From CAVXXB01 sp963765585 (GTDB taxonomy: Bacteria; Calditrichota; Calditrichia; JAJRVZ01), in assembly GCA_963765585.1 (NCBI GenBank), contig CAVXXB010000014.1, positions 315,317 through 379,316 of the forward strand: a stretch of 64,000 nt of DNA. The letters run 5' to 3'. The notes beneath the pieces were generated by a model that ran no database searches, had not been told where the DNA came from, and saw only the letters and a program-made list of their open reading frames with translations. Of the stretch, positions 8,121 to 18,060 are shown one piece after another; the stretch's first letter is position 1, and the number at the start of each line of letters is the position of its first letter. The position numbers and the translations under genes were made by a program.

Positions 8121-9254
8121 ATGACAGATCCGGTTCCCGGTCAATCCGGACGATTATTATCACTCGATTTTTTTAGAGGTACAACCATTCTGGCTATGAT
8201 TCTGGTTAATAATCCGGGCAGTTGGTCACATGTTTATGCACCGCTGTTACACGCCAAATGGCATGGTTGGACGTTTACTGATCTTATATTTCCTTTTTTC
8301 CTTTTTATTGTGGGTGTGGCAATTGTCTATGCTTTTTCAAAAAAAATCAGCACCGGCGCACCCAAAATCGATCTTTACAAAAAAATTATTCGTCGGACGC
8401 TTATCTTGTTCGGACTTGGTTTGTTTTTAAGTGGTTTCCCGTATTTTGATCTGTCTACGATTCGTATCCTGGGGGTATTACAACGCATAGCCATCTGTTA
8501 TTTTGCCGCTTCGATAATATTTTTACATACGGACTGGAAAGGCCAGTTGTATTGGGCGATCGGACTTATGCTTGCCTACTGGGCAATGATGGAATGGATC
8601 CCCGTGCCGGGCGTTGGCGCCGGTAGTTATGAAAAAGGGGCCAACTTTGCAGCATACATTGATAGTATGTTCCTGAAAGGACATATGTGGTCCGTCTCAA
8701 AAACCTGGGATCCGGAAGGTATTATCAGCACAATTCCTGCGATTGCAACCACATTATTAGGTATACTCACAGGTCACTGGATGCGCAGTCAAAAATCTCC
8801 TATTGAGAAAACCCTGGGACTTTTTATCTCAGGTAATTTTTTAATTTTTGTTGCTTCAGTCTGGTCCTGGGTGCTTCCAATCAATAAAAATATTTGGACC
8901 AGTTCCTATACAGTAATGATGGCAGGGTTAGCTTTAATTTGTCTCGGTTTCAGTTATTATTTTATCGATGTGCGCGGAGGATCAAAAAAGTGGCTCCAGC
9001 CTTCGCTTGTGTACGGCACAAATGCGATCACGGTTTTTGTGTTGTCTGGTATCTTTGCCAAATTATTATTTCTGATTACATTTACTGTTTCGGATGGTTC
9101 AAAGATTTCATTAAAAGGATGGATTTATCAAAATCTTTACACATCATGGTTGAGTGATATTAATGCTTCGCTTGCTTTTGCTATTAGTTTTATTGTTGTA
9201 ATGTACTTGCTGATGTTAATACTGTACAAGAAGAAAATATTTATAAAAATATAA
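8121..9254 (+). CDS. NagX-like / HGSNAT-family (DUF5009) membrane protein
   Basis: 377 residues, about ten membrane segments. The N-terminus RLLSLDFFRGTTILAMILVNNPGSW and the following W-H-G-W-T-F-T-D-L-I-F-P-F-F-L-F block are the signature of the COG4299 family, which includes human heparan-alpha-glucosaminide N-acetyltransferase and bacterial NagX. The His in the HGWT block is conserved in the family. NagX members accompany N-acetylglucosamine utilisation genes and have been proposed to transport or acetylate the amino sugar; the exact bacterial role is not settled. The gene sits between a ROK repressor and a ROK kinase, both amino-sugar-type, with short gaps (11 and 14 bp). I therefore expect it to act on GlcNAc at the inner membrane. 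Confidence 0.85.
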   Translation: MTDPVPGQSGRLLSLDFFRGTTILAMILVNNPGSWSHVYAPLLHAKWHGWTFTDLIFPFFLFIVGVAIVYAFSKKISTGAPKIDLYKKIIRRTLILFGLGLFLSGFPYFDLSTIRILGVLQRIAICYFAASIIFLHTDWKGQLYWAIGLMLAYWAMMEWIPVPGVGAGSYEKGANFAAYIDSMFLKGHMWSVSKTWDPEGIISTIPAIATTLLGILTGHWMRSQKSPIEKTLGLFISGNFLIFVASVWSWVLPINKNIWTSSYTVMMAGLALICLGFSYYFIDVRGGSKKWLQPSLVYGTNAITVFVLSGIFAKLLFLITFTVSDGSKISLKGWIYQNLYTSWLSDINASLAFAISFIVVMYLLMLILYKKKIFIKI

Positions 9255-9268
9255 GCAATTATCAATAA

Positions 9269-10330
9269 ATGGACACTACGACTACGAATATGCATAAGAA
9301 TATAGATATATCTGTAATTGAATCGGATCAGACTCCGAAGACTCAGATTTCCCGGAGAACTGATGTGTTTCTAGGTATTGATATTGGTGGGACCAACACA
9401 AAAATAGGCCTGGTGGGTAGTGATGGTGAGAATATTGCAATGTCCACATTCCCGACCCGGGCCGAATTGTCCTTTACTGAATTTGTTAAAGCCTTGAAAA
9501 CGGAAGTGGAGAATGAACTTCTGTCAATGCATTCGGAGATTGATATAAGTGGAATCGGAATAGGCGCACCCAATGCAAATTACTGGACAGGCAAAATTGA
9601 ACAAGCCAGTAATCTAAGTTGGGGAACCGTGGATGTCGTTTCTACACTCAGGAGTGAGTTTAGCATCCCGGTTGCAATTACCAACGATGCCAATGCGGCT
9701 GCCATGGGAGAAAAATATTTTGGCAGTGCTAAAGACATGAATAATTTTATTCTGCTTACGCTTGGAACTGGCCTCGGCAGCGGTATTATGATAAATGGTT
9801 CAATTATATATGGCGCGGGTGGTCATGCCGGGGAAATCGGACATATGGTTGTAGATCCCGGCGGACGGCAATGTGGTTGTGGCAGACGCGGTTGTCTGGA
9901 AACATATGTGTCTGCTCCCGGCATACGGCGTACGGTAGCCGAATTGATCAGCGAATACATGGAGCCGAGCGAGTTGAGAGAAATAAGTTTTTCGAATCTC
10001 ACATCTGAAGACATCACAAAGGCCGCCGCAAACGGAGATCAGATTGCATTAAAGGCCTTTGAGAGGACCGGCAGAATATTAGGGATGAAACTTGCAAATG
10101 TAGTTGCACTGATGAATCCGGAGGCTATTATCCTTGCCGGTGGATTATCACTGGCCGGGCAATTTATTCTTGAACCGGTACAAAGACATCTGGAAGCAAA
10201 TCTGCTGAATATATTTCGTGGGCAGACAAAACTTATGATTTCGGATCTGGTGAATGGCAATTTGGCCGTTCTTGGAGCTGGTGCCATGATTATGCAACAA
10301 ATCAATCTCACTAAATTATCAACGGAGTAG
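9269..10330 (+). CDS. ROK-family sugar kinase (glucokinase / N-acetylglucosamine kinase type)
   Basis: 353 residues with no helix-turn-helix domain. After about 30 non-conserved residues comes the ATP phosphate loop FLGIDIGGTNTKIG, then ITNDANAAAMGE with the catalytic Asp, LTLGTGLGSG for the adenosine site, and GHAGEIGHM with the zinc cluster CGCGRRGCLE. The family phosphorylates glucose, GlcNAc, ManNAc or related sugars at the 6-position. Context with GH18, GH20 and the NagX-like gene favours GlcNAc, but glucose cannot be excluded. ATG 9269 lacks a ribosome binding site and ATG 9290 is an alternative start, so the 30-residue head is uncertain. It is the last gene of the likely ROK transcript. 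Confidence 0.88.
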   Translation: MDTTTTNMHKNIDISVIESDQTPKTQISRRTDVFLGIDIGGTNTKIGLVGSDGENIAMSTFPTRAELSFTEFVKALKTEVENELLSMHSEIDISGIGIGAPNANYWTGKIEQASNLSWGTVDVVSTLRSEFSIPVAITNDANAAAMGEKYFGSAKDMNNFILLTLGTGLGSGIMINGSIIYGAGGHAGEIGHMVVDPGGRQCGCGRRGCLETYVSAPGIRRTVAELISEYMEPSELREISFSNLTSEDITKAAANGDQIALKAFERTGRILGMKLANVVALMNPEAIILAGGLSLAGQFILEPVQRHLEANLLNIFRGQTKLMISDLVNGNLAVLGAGAMIMQQINLTKLSTE

Positions 10331-10345
10331 AAAGAATCACATATA

Positions 10346-10366
10346 AGTTGGTTTGATCAACCAACC
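10346..10366. promoter_or_regulatory. ROK-type operator palindrome, copy 3
   Basis: AGTTGGTT-N5-AACCAACC with an internal TTGATCAA, 33 bp before the GH20 start. Best-formed of the three copies. Its position suggests that the GH20 gene has its own promoter under the ROK repressor. Confidence 0.7.
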
Positions 10367-10398
10367 CAAACGTCAGTTATATATGCAGGGTAGAAAAC

Positions 10399-12442
10399 AT
10401 GCGCCAATTCAAAATAATAGCACTAATTTTAATGATGGCAACCACAATGTTGGCTGATACGAACACATTGCATATGATGCCAGTGCCGGAAAACTACACA
10501 CTAAATACCGGTAAGCACCGCTTGACAGATAATTTTACTATTTCTATTAGTGGAAACCCTGATTTGCGCATTTATAAAGCAGCATCAAGGGCGTTGCATA
10601 GATTAGCCGGAAGAACCGGCTTGTTTTTCTCCCAGGCCTATATCACGCCACAAAATAATTCCGAAACCGCAACCCTGAATATTCATGTCAACCGTCCGGG
10701 TAAAATCGCTCTGTATGAGGATGAATCATATGAATTGGTGATAGGCACAAATAATATCTCGTTAAAGACAGAATCTGATATCGGTGCCATTCGCGGACTC
10801 GAGACGTTTCTCCAATTACTGACCAATGATGCAGATGGATATTGTTTCCCGAATATCACTGTTAATGATAAACCAAGGTTTCCATGGCGTGGGTTGATGA
10901 TAGATGCCTGTCGGCATTTTATGCCCGTTGAAGTGGTAAAAAGAAATCTGGATGGTATGGCAGCGGTGAAATTGAATGTACTGCACTGGCACTTGTCGGA
11001 AGATCAGGGATTTAGAGTTGAAACAAAAACGTTTCCAAAACTTCACGAACTGGGATCAGATGGGCGATATTATACCCAGGAACAGATCCGGGAAGTGATT
11101 GCCTATGCTGCTGACAGGGGAATCCGGGTTATGCCGGAGTTTGATCTGCCCGGACACGCCACCAGCTGGCTGGTTGCTTTTCCGGAATTAGCAAGTGCAC
11201 CCGGCCCCTATGAAATTGAGCGTGCATGGGGGATTATGGATCCCACATTTAACCCGGTTATTGAGGAGACGTATCAATTTTTGGATAAATTTTTTGCTGA
11301 AATGTCACAACTTTTCCCCGATGAATATATGCATATTGGAGGAGACGAGAATAACGGCAAGCAATGGGATGCTAATCCGGATATTCAGGCATTTATGAAG
11401 CAAAACAACATTCCGGATAATCATACCCTTCAGGCGTATTTTAATAAACGATTATTAAAAATTCTGACAGCAAATGGAAAGAAGATGGTTGGCTGGGAAG
11501 AGATTTTGCACCCGGATATGCCCAAAAATATCGTAATTCAATCATGGCGAGGGGAAAAATCCTTGATTGAAGCGGCCAAAATGGGGTATCAGGCCATGCT
11601 ATCCAGGGGGTATTATATCGATCTGAATCAGTCTACGGAATTTCATTACCTGAATGACCCGAATCCTGATAATCTGCCACTGACTGATGAACAAAGAAAA
11701 TTAATTATTGGTGGCGAAGCGACCATGTGGTCCGAGTTTGTTTCTCCCGAGATAATTGACTCCCGGATCTGGCCGCGAACAGTCTGCTATTGCCGAGCGT
11801 TTTTGGTCAAAATCAGAAATTCGCGATGTGGATGATATGTATCGCCGCATGAATAATGTAAGTTTCCGGTTAGAAGAATTAGGCCTGACACATGAAAAGA
11901 ATTATTTTATGATGTTGCGTCGTCTGACAAATGACCGGAATATTGCGCCGCTCAAAACCCTGGTCGATGTGATTGAACCGGTTAAAATATATAAGCGTAA
12001 CCAGCTACGTAAGCACTACTCCCATTCACCATTAACCCGCGTTGTTGATGCGGCCCGTCCGGATGCAGCAGTGGCAAGAGAATTCAGAAATACAGTTAAT
12101 ATGTACCTTAAGACTAAGAGTGATGTCATCCTGTATAACAAATTGCGGAACTGGTTGGTCCAATGGCAGAATAATCATTCGGAACTAATGGTACTTATAA
12201 AAAATTCACCGGTATTAAATGAAATTCAGTCCTTATCTAAAGATTTAGCAAATATCGCTGAACTGGGGCTCACAGCACTAAACTATATTAAGGAAGATGA
12301 ACGCCCCGGGGATGATACCTGGAAAATATCAGCCAATAAAATTATTGAAGATGCAAAAGAACCAAGAGGTCAAGCAGAACTAATGATTATACCCGGCATT
12401 GAAGTTCTCGTGAAACAGATTTCTGGCGAAACAGGTGAATAA
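10399..12442 (+). CDS. GH20 beta-N-acetylhexosaminidase (one frameshift)
   Basis: About 680 residues after correcting one shift. Signal peptide MRQFKIIALILMMATTMLA. An alpha/beta domain (about 30-155, GH20b type) precedes the barrel, which begins FPWRGLMIDACRHFMP. The catalytic Asp-Glu pair is D316-E317 in HIGGDENNGKQW; HWHLSEDQGFR and IQSWRGEKS are further family blocks. The frame breaks near 11782: the first frame reads ...SRIWPRT, and the canonical continuation (A-I-A-E-R-F-W-S) is one base out of register. One extra base in ACAGTCTGCT explains it; removing the T restores TAAIAERFWS. The downstream part to 12442 is open and conserved-looking, so I favour a sequence error over a dead gene. 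The enzyme would remove terminal GlcNAc from chitooligosaccharides or N-glycan fragments in the periplasm. Confidence 0.85.
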
Positions 12443-12718
12443 ATTGAAACAAACTCGTCAAAACTTGTGTGCCATTCTCACAGGCATGACCTTTGTTTAT
12501 GATTGTATTGTTTAATACAAAAATTATCAGAAATAAGAAAATATGTATAAATATGTTGAATTAGTATTTGCTGTATGCTGTGTAATAACAAATAGTAATA
12601 ATAATTGGCATAAAATATGCGTGAACCAATCACAAGGTTAATAATTGAAAGGAGGAAGGCAAAGGGAAAACTTCTTTTTTTTGTAAATCAACTAATCTTA
12701 ATTTAATTGGAGGATCAG
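12443..12718. other. Intergenic leader region
   Basis: 276 bp without a gene. It holds a small hairpin TTGTATT/AATACAA (12503-12520), a sequence TGGCA-N8-GC at 12606-12620 with sigma-54-like spacing, GGAGG at 12709-12713, and a poor half-match to the ROK operator ending ATCAACTAAT at 12687-12696. Confidence 0.4.
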
Positions 12719-15344
12719 ATGAAGCGAACATTACTAGTTTTTATTTGTTTGCTGTTAGTGCCCGTATTTGCACAGGCGCAATTCGTTTTAGATTCATTTG
12801 ATAGTTACGATTCAACAGTCTATCGATGAAAATTACGGTCGTACAGAGACACAATGGCTTAAGACCGAAATTGTAACAGATAATGTTAAAGAAGGTACCG
12901 GTGCCATGCGCATAGAATGGCAAAACCAGTGTGAGAGCCAATGGGGTGGATGGATTAATCTTTCTCACACCCATGAAGATTCACTAGGATATTATGATTT
13001 TTCATTGTACACAGAATTTAGTCTGTGGTATTATGTTGAATCACCAAGTTCGGTCGCAAATGAAGTCGATTTCCGGATCTTATTAAATGACCTGGGGCCG
13101 GAAACTGACATCCCGGCCGAGCGATTCGATACCAATGGCCAGGAAGTATGGATTTCACAACATTACATTCTGGATGCAACACCGGGTTGGAATCAATTAA
13201 TTATTCCCCTGGTACCAGATTTCACAAATCCCACACCAGAAACCGGATTTGGTAATCCCAACTGGAGTGGTACCGCAAATGATGGTGAACTGAATTTAGA
13301 ACATATTCGTACCTGGTTGATCGAATGGTCACAGAGAGCCACCTTATGGTCTGGTTCTACAGAACTGGTCGGCACGATAATGGACAGTGTATCTGGTGTA
13401 ATTCTTTTCGATCAGGCACAATTACAGGGTGTTGCCCCGGTTGAACTGGTGTATTTTAATGGCGCAAATGTACCGGGTAATATTACCATGGGTATCGGCT
13501 GGAGTGGTGCCGTTGAGGTTTCCGATGAAAAAACTTCTGACGAAGGTACCACTTCTCTAAAATGGACCGACGGTGCGGCATGGGATGCCGTAAATTTTAC
13601 ACATGATAAACCGCGTAATATGATTAATAACTGGAGTACAGATTCACTTACAGTTTAAAATTTGGGCGGAAGCCGGGATCGGTGATTTAACCCTTAATTT
13701 CTGGGATGTGGATCATGATCCTGATGGTAAGGATGATTACTCCTTTACTGCTGCATATACTTTATCAGAAACAGCGATGGGTGGTTATGACGGTTCATGG
13801 AAAGTAGTAAAAGTGGCTCTGGCTGATTTTAACCGTTTCGCAGGTGTCTGGGATGGTGATTTGAACCAGTCAGTAATAGGTGAATTTGATTCCACAGAAG
13901 TAGCAAAATTTTCAATAGGAAATACAGGACAGGCTATCGCAACGGCGGTATATTTTGATCAGATCTGGACAGGTAATCCGGAATTTGATTTTATTCCTCC
14001 GGCAGAAGTAACTGGTGTGTCCGCCACAGGTGGTCAATACTATAACCTGGTATTCTGGAATAAAGTTGATGGTGAAAAGGATGAGAGCTATACGGTGTAT
14101 GCCAGTTCAAGTCCGATTTCTGATATAAATGCGCCCGGAATTGAAATGATTGTAAAAGATTGGCCTGCCAGCGAAGGTTTGACCGCAACGCACTGGCTTG
14201 AGTATCCGCTTGAAGATAAAGCAGTAGATTATTACTACGCAGTTACCTGTAAAGATGCCGCCGGTAATGTGGGTGAGCCCGGTGCTTCTTCCGCAGTAAA
14301 TAACACTGCAGAAGGCGTTCCGACCATTCATTATATGCCCGGATTTACTTTTAAAGCCGATGGTGATTTCAGCGAATGGGACGGTGTCCCTGTAATGCCA
14401 TGGGAATTATATGGTTCCGAGTCCAATGTGGCTGCCGGTGCATTTGCCGGTGGTGATGCGGACCTGACGGCAACTATTTACATGGCAATGGATGATACCT
14501 ATCTGTATGTGGCTGCCGATGTGATTGATGATGTTTTCTATTATGATGTTGGCCAGGTAAGTTCATGGTGGACACAGGATGCACTGGAAATCTACATTGG
14601 TATGTGGGATCAGAATGGTAAAGATATTCACACAAAGGGTCCGGCAGATAGTCGCGGCGAAGAACCCGATTATAAATTAATCTTTCTGCAAGATCGTTAT
14701 TATAATGAGTACAAAAACATACATAATGGAGTGCGGAAGCTGCTGAATTGACCCCTGATGAAAGTGGTAACGGCAGTTACTATTTTGAAGAATTCGGTGG
14801 TGCAGATTACATTTTAGAAGCCAAGATCGCCCTTGATTCTATCGCATTTGGTGATGATGTCGTTCTTCAACCTGAAAACGGTATGAGAATCATGTTTGAT
14901 CTGGTAATGCACGATAATGATTCTCCCGATGATGTGGGTGGTGGTAACCTGACCTGGTCACCAAATAACACCGATTTGGCCTACCTGAACCAGGCAGAAT
15001 GGACCAATACCTGGATTGGTGATACCACCAATGTTGGTGCCTCTTCAATCGGTGATGGGGATGGTTATGGTCATATGGCTTCTTCATATGAGCTGAGACA
15101 AAATTACCCGAATCCGTTTAACCCCGTAACGACAATTGCATTTTCAATTGCCAAAGCGGGTAATGTGGAAATAAGTGTATTCAATATGCTTGGTCAGAAT
15201 ATTATGACCATCGCAAATGAGAAAATGGATGCAGGCACACATCAGGTTAAATTTGATGGCGCTTCATTGGCTTCCGGCATTTATTTTTACAGTATTAAAA
15301 CAGGTGATTTTCTAAAAACACGTAAGATGATTTTGCTGAAGTAA
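12719..15344 (+). CDS. Secreted CBM9/FN3 protein with sorting domain, copy A (three frameshifts)
   Basis: ATG 12719 follows GGAGG at a 5-base gap, one of the clearest ribosome binding sites here, and encodes a signal peptide (MKRTLLVFICLLLVPVFAQA). The frame then shifts at about 12818 (+1), 13651 (+1) and 14725 (-1), giving about 875 residues. It aligns along its length with the intact gene at 15430: an N-terminal beta-sandwich region ending in a 'VYFDQIWTGNPE' block, an FN3 domain (NLVFWNKVDGEKDESYTVYAS), a CBM9-like domain (DGDFSEWDG, YLYVAADVIDDVFYY, WWTQDALEIYIG) and a NYPNPFNP sorting domain. No enzyme motif is visible, so it is probably a surface glycan-binding protein. Two of the shifts lie in ACAGT. 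As all frames stay open between shifts, sequence error is more likely than decay. Confidence 0.72.
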
Positions 15345-15353
15345 CTTAATTCA

Positions 15354-15400
15354 ACGGGCCTGTTTGCCCTTGTTATATTCTGGAAAACAGGCCCGTTTTT
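15354..15400 (+). terminator. Rho-independent terminator
   Basis: A 12-bp stem (ACGGGCCTGTTT at 15354-15365 with AAACAGGCCCGT at 15385-15396), 19-base loop, then TTTTT. It lies 10 bp after the stop of CBM9 copy A and should separate it from copy B. Confidence 0.85.
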
Positions 15401-15429
15401 ATTTGGGTTAAAAAATCTTTGGAACTGAG

Positions 15430-17970
15430 ATGCGAAGAATTTTATCACTGTCATTTTTATTTATCTTTTTTCCATATTTGGTATCAGCGCAGCAGGTGAT
15501 TGCTGATTATGATGAAGCGCCGGCCGATACAAATTATTGGAAATACAACGAACATGTTGTGGATAATAGCCAAACCAGTATCGGTGGTCATTATCTGGTT
15601 AGTCCAACTGCAAATACCGACACAGGTTATGCGATAATTGACTATATAACCGATCCGGTTGCCGCGGGCAGCGGTGCATTACAGGTGGAATATAGTGTGC
15701 ATTTCCGGGAGGATTACGGAGGATACACAAAGATCGAACATTGGCATCCCGATACAAATGGGGTGTATAATTTTAGTGCATATGATTCAATATCAGTGAT
15801 GTATTATATAACAGAAGCACAGAGTCTTGCAGGAAGAGTGGAATTCAGGTTATGTCTTCATGATGTAAGTAATGCCGAGAATGGAAACAATACTTATGTA
15901 AATACGCAAGTTGAATATTATTATTCATTTCATAAAATTCTGGATGCTGCAGCAGGGTGGAATGAAATAAAAATGCCATTGATTGCCGATGGAAATTTCT
16001 GGAATGGTGAAGGATTTAACCTGACAGGTTGGGCCGGGATTACTGGTAATAGTACCCTGGATCTGAACAAAATCAAAGGATACACCTACGAGTTTTCTAT
16101 TAATTCATCAGGAACCAAGGGGGATTTTAGTAAAGGGACCATAGTAGTTGATCATTTGTCCCTGAAGGGATTAAAGAAAGTTGAATTAATTTTCTTTAAT
16201 GGAAAAGCAATTCCATCTGACATGGATCCATTCGCCTGGAACGGTACTTTAGAAGTTGTTGAAGATGCCGGCGCCACCGAAAACACAAATGCGATGAAGT
16301 GGGTGCAGGGGATGAATCAGGCATGGACAGGTGCCGGTTTTAATTTTGCAACTGAACAGAATTTAGCGATGACCTGGAAAGAAGACTCCATTCAATTTAA
16401 GATGAAGGCCGAAGCGGGTACCGGCAAATTGCGTCTTCAATTTGAGGATGGATCGGCACCCCATCTGGGCATCAATTTTGATCCGGTTGCCGATGGTGAT
16501 TGGCATGACTACAAATTTGCACTAGCCGATTTTGTTTTGTTTGACGGACAGGGGGATTTTGACACCTCCGCTGTTACCGTTTTTCAATGGATGGCGGAAG
16601 GTACGGGAAGCGGGAAAACGATATATATTGATGATATGTGGACGGGCAATCCTGATATAGATGTGTTGTCACCGGCTATGGTGACCGGTGTAGATGCCGT
16701 TCCTGCTGAATTTTATAACCTGGTATTCTGGACTGATGTCGCCGGGGAATCTGGCGCCAAATATAATGTATACGCCAGCACAAAACCGATTACTGAAATA
16801 AACTCGTCAGATGTAGAACTTATCGCAAGGGGAGTTGCCGAATCCGAGCAAAAAACAACCCATTGGCTTTATTTTCCTCTGGAATCTGAGCAGATGGACT
16901 ACTACTATGCTGTTGAATGTTCTGATGCGGCGGGTAATCTTGGTCCGGCAGGCGTATCACCAATGATTTCTAATAATGCCAAAGCACTGGCCACAATCTC
17001 ACCAAATGGTGTTGCTAATTTTGTTGCAGATGGCGATCCTTCCGAATGGATTAGTGCCGGAATAGTTCCCTTTGTTATTAAACCTGAAGATCCGAGTATG
17101 ACAGTTATTTCGAGTGTGGATGATAGCCTGGATCTGAAAGGTACGGTTTATCTGGCAATTGATGATGATGCGCTTTATGTATATGCAGATGTGATTGATG
17201 ATGTGTATAGTTTTCCTGCCGGAGGAAACTGGTGGGATAAAGATGCATTGCAGTTGTTTATTGGCTTGTATGATCTGGCCGGACCTGCGCATAGTTTAGT
17301 CACGCGCGGAGAGGAACCGGATTATGTGTTGTATTTTAATGAAGAAGGATTCACACGTGATACTCCGGAAAATGGTCGAATTTATACCATTGAAGATGCC
17401 AACTATCACTTCGAAGATTTTGACGGTGCCGATTATGTGATTGAGGCGAGAATTCCTTTGGATACATTGGCTATTGAAGGAGACTCCCGTTTCTATCCGG
17501 AGAATGGATTGCGCCTGCCGCTGGATATCTATTTTCATGATAATGACGGCAATTTTGCCGATGGTGCCAGTGGTTGGGAGGGTAATTTAGGTCTGTCACC
17601 CCATAGTACAGACAATCAGTGGCAGTTTCCATCCGAGTGGTTGTATACCTGGATTGGCGACACAAACCGGGTTTCAGCTATTGGTGATTTCACCGGAAAT
17701 ATTGTCAACAGTTACAGGTTGGAGCAGAACTATCCTAATCCGTTTAACCCGGAAACGACTATTGAATTTGCAATCTCCAGGCCGGGTAATGTAGAAATTG
17801 TTGTCTATAATTTGTTGGGACAAAATGTGGCCACATTGCTCAATGAAAGAATGGAGATTGGACAACACAGCGTTAAATTTGACGGTGCTGAACTTTCTTC
17901 CGGAATCTATTTTTATACTATAAATGCCGGAGAATTTTTTCAAACAAGAAAGATGATTTTACTCAAATAG
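15430..17970 (+). CDS. Secreted CBM9/FN3 protein with sorting domain, copy B
   Basis: 846 residues, intact. Signal peptide MRRILSLSFLFIFFPYLVSAQ. Two beta-sandwich segments occupy about 22-410 and both finish with an 'IYIDDMWTGNPD'-like block of the carbohydrate-binding/CIA30 sort. An FN3 domain follows (about 415-515, NLVFWTDVAGE... YNVYAS), then a CBM9-like domain (about 525-735: DGDPSEWISAG, LYVYADVIDDV, WWDKDALQLFIG, DGADYVIEARIPLD), then the NYPNPFNP sorting domain ending TRKMILLK. CBM9 domains bind reducing ends of beta-glucans, xylans or cello-oligosaccharides in characterised proteins. No catalytic signature is present. It is a tandem paralogue of the gene before it, and the TonB-dependent receptor starts 90 bp later. 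Confidence 0.82.
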   Translation: MRRILSLSFLFIFFPYLVSAQQVIADYDEAPADTNYWKYNEHVVDNSQTSIGGHYLVSPTANTDTGYAIIDYITDPVAAGSGALQVEYSVHFREDYGGYTKIEHWHPDTNGVYNFSAYDSISVMYYITEAQSLAGRVEFRLCLHDVSNAENGNNTYVNTQVEYYYSFHKILDAAAGWNEIKMPLIADGNFWNGEGFNLTGWAGITGNSTLDLNKIKGYTYEFSINSSGTKGDFSKGTIVVDHLSLKGLKKVELIFFNGKAIPSDMDPFAWNGTLEVVEDAGATENTNAMKWVQGMNQAWTGAGFNFATEQNLAMTWKEDSIQFKMKAEAGTGKLRLQFEDGSAPHLGINFDPVADGDWHDYKFALADFVLFDGQGDFDTSAVTVFQWMAEGTGSGKTIYIDDMWTGNPDIDVLSPAMVTGVDAVPAEFYNLVFWTDVAGESGAKYNVYASTKPITEINSSDVELIARGVAESEQKTTHWLYFPLESEQMDYYYAVECSDAAGNLGPAGVSPMISNNAKALATISPNGVANFVADGDPSEWISAGIVPFVIKPEDPSMTVISSVDDSLDLKGTVYLAIDDDALYVYADVIDDVYSFPAGGNWWDKDALQLFIGLYDLAGPAHSLVTRGEEPDYVLYFNEEGFTRDTPENGRIYTIEDANYHFEDFDGADYVIEARIPLDTLAIEGDSRFYPENGLRLPLDIYFHDNDGNFADGASGWEGNLGLSPHSTDNQWQFPSEWLYTWIGDTNRVSAIGDFTGNIVNSYRLEQNYPNPFNPETTIEFAISRPGNVEIVVYNLLGQNVATLLNERMEIGQHSVKFDGAELSSGIYFYTINAGEFFQTRKMILLK

Positions 17971-18060
17971 TTTATTATCCGGGGAGTATAATTCTTAATA
18001 TCCTTCGGATTTTAATTTTAATTACAAAGGTAACTCAACCGAGAATTTGAGGTTTTAGCT

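Noticed and set aside
11782..11835. Programmed +1 frameshift in GH20
   Set aside because: No slippery codon with rare-codon or stop context is apparent, GH20 genes are not known for it, and many unrelated genes here have similar shifts.
12798..14751. Three separate small genes in place of CBM9 copy A
   Set aside because: The pieces align in order with the intact paralogue at 15430 and lack their own signals, so they are one gene with frameshifts.
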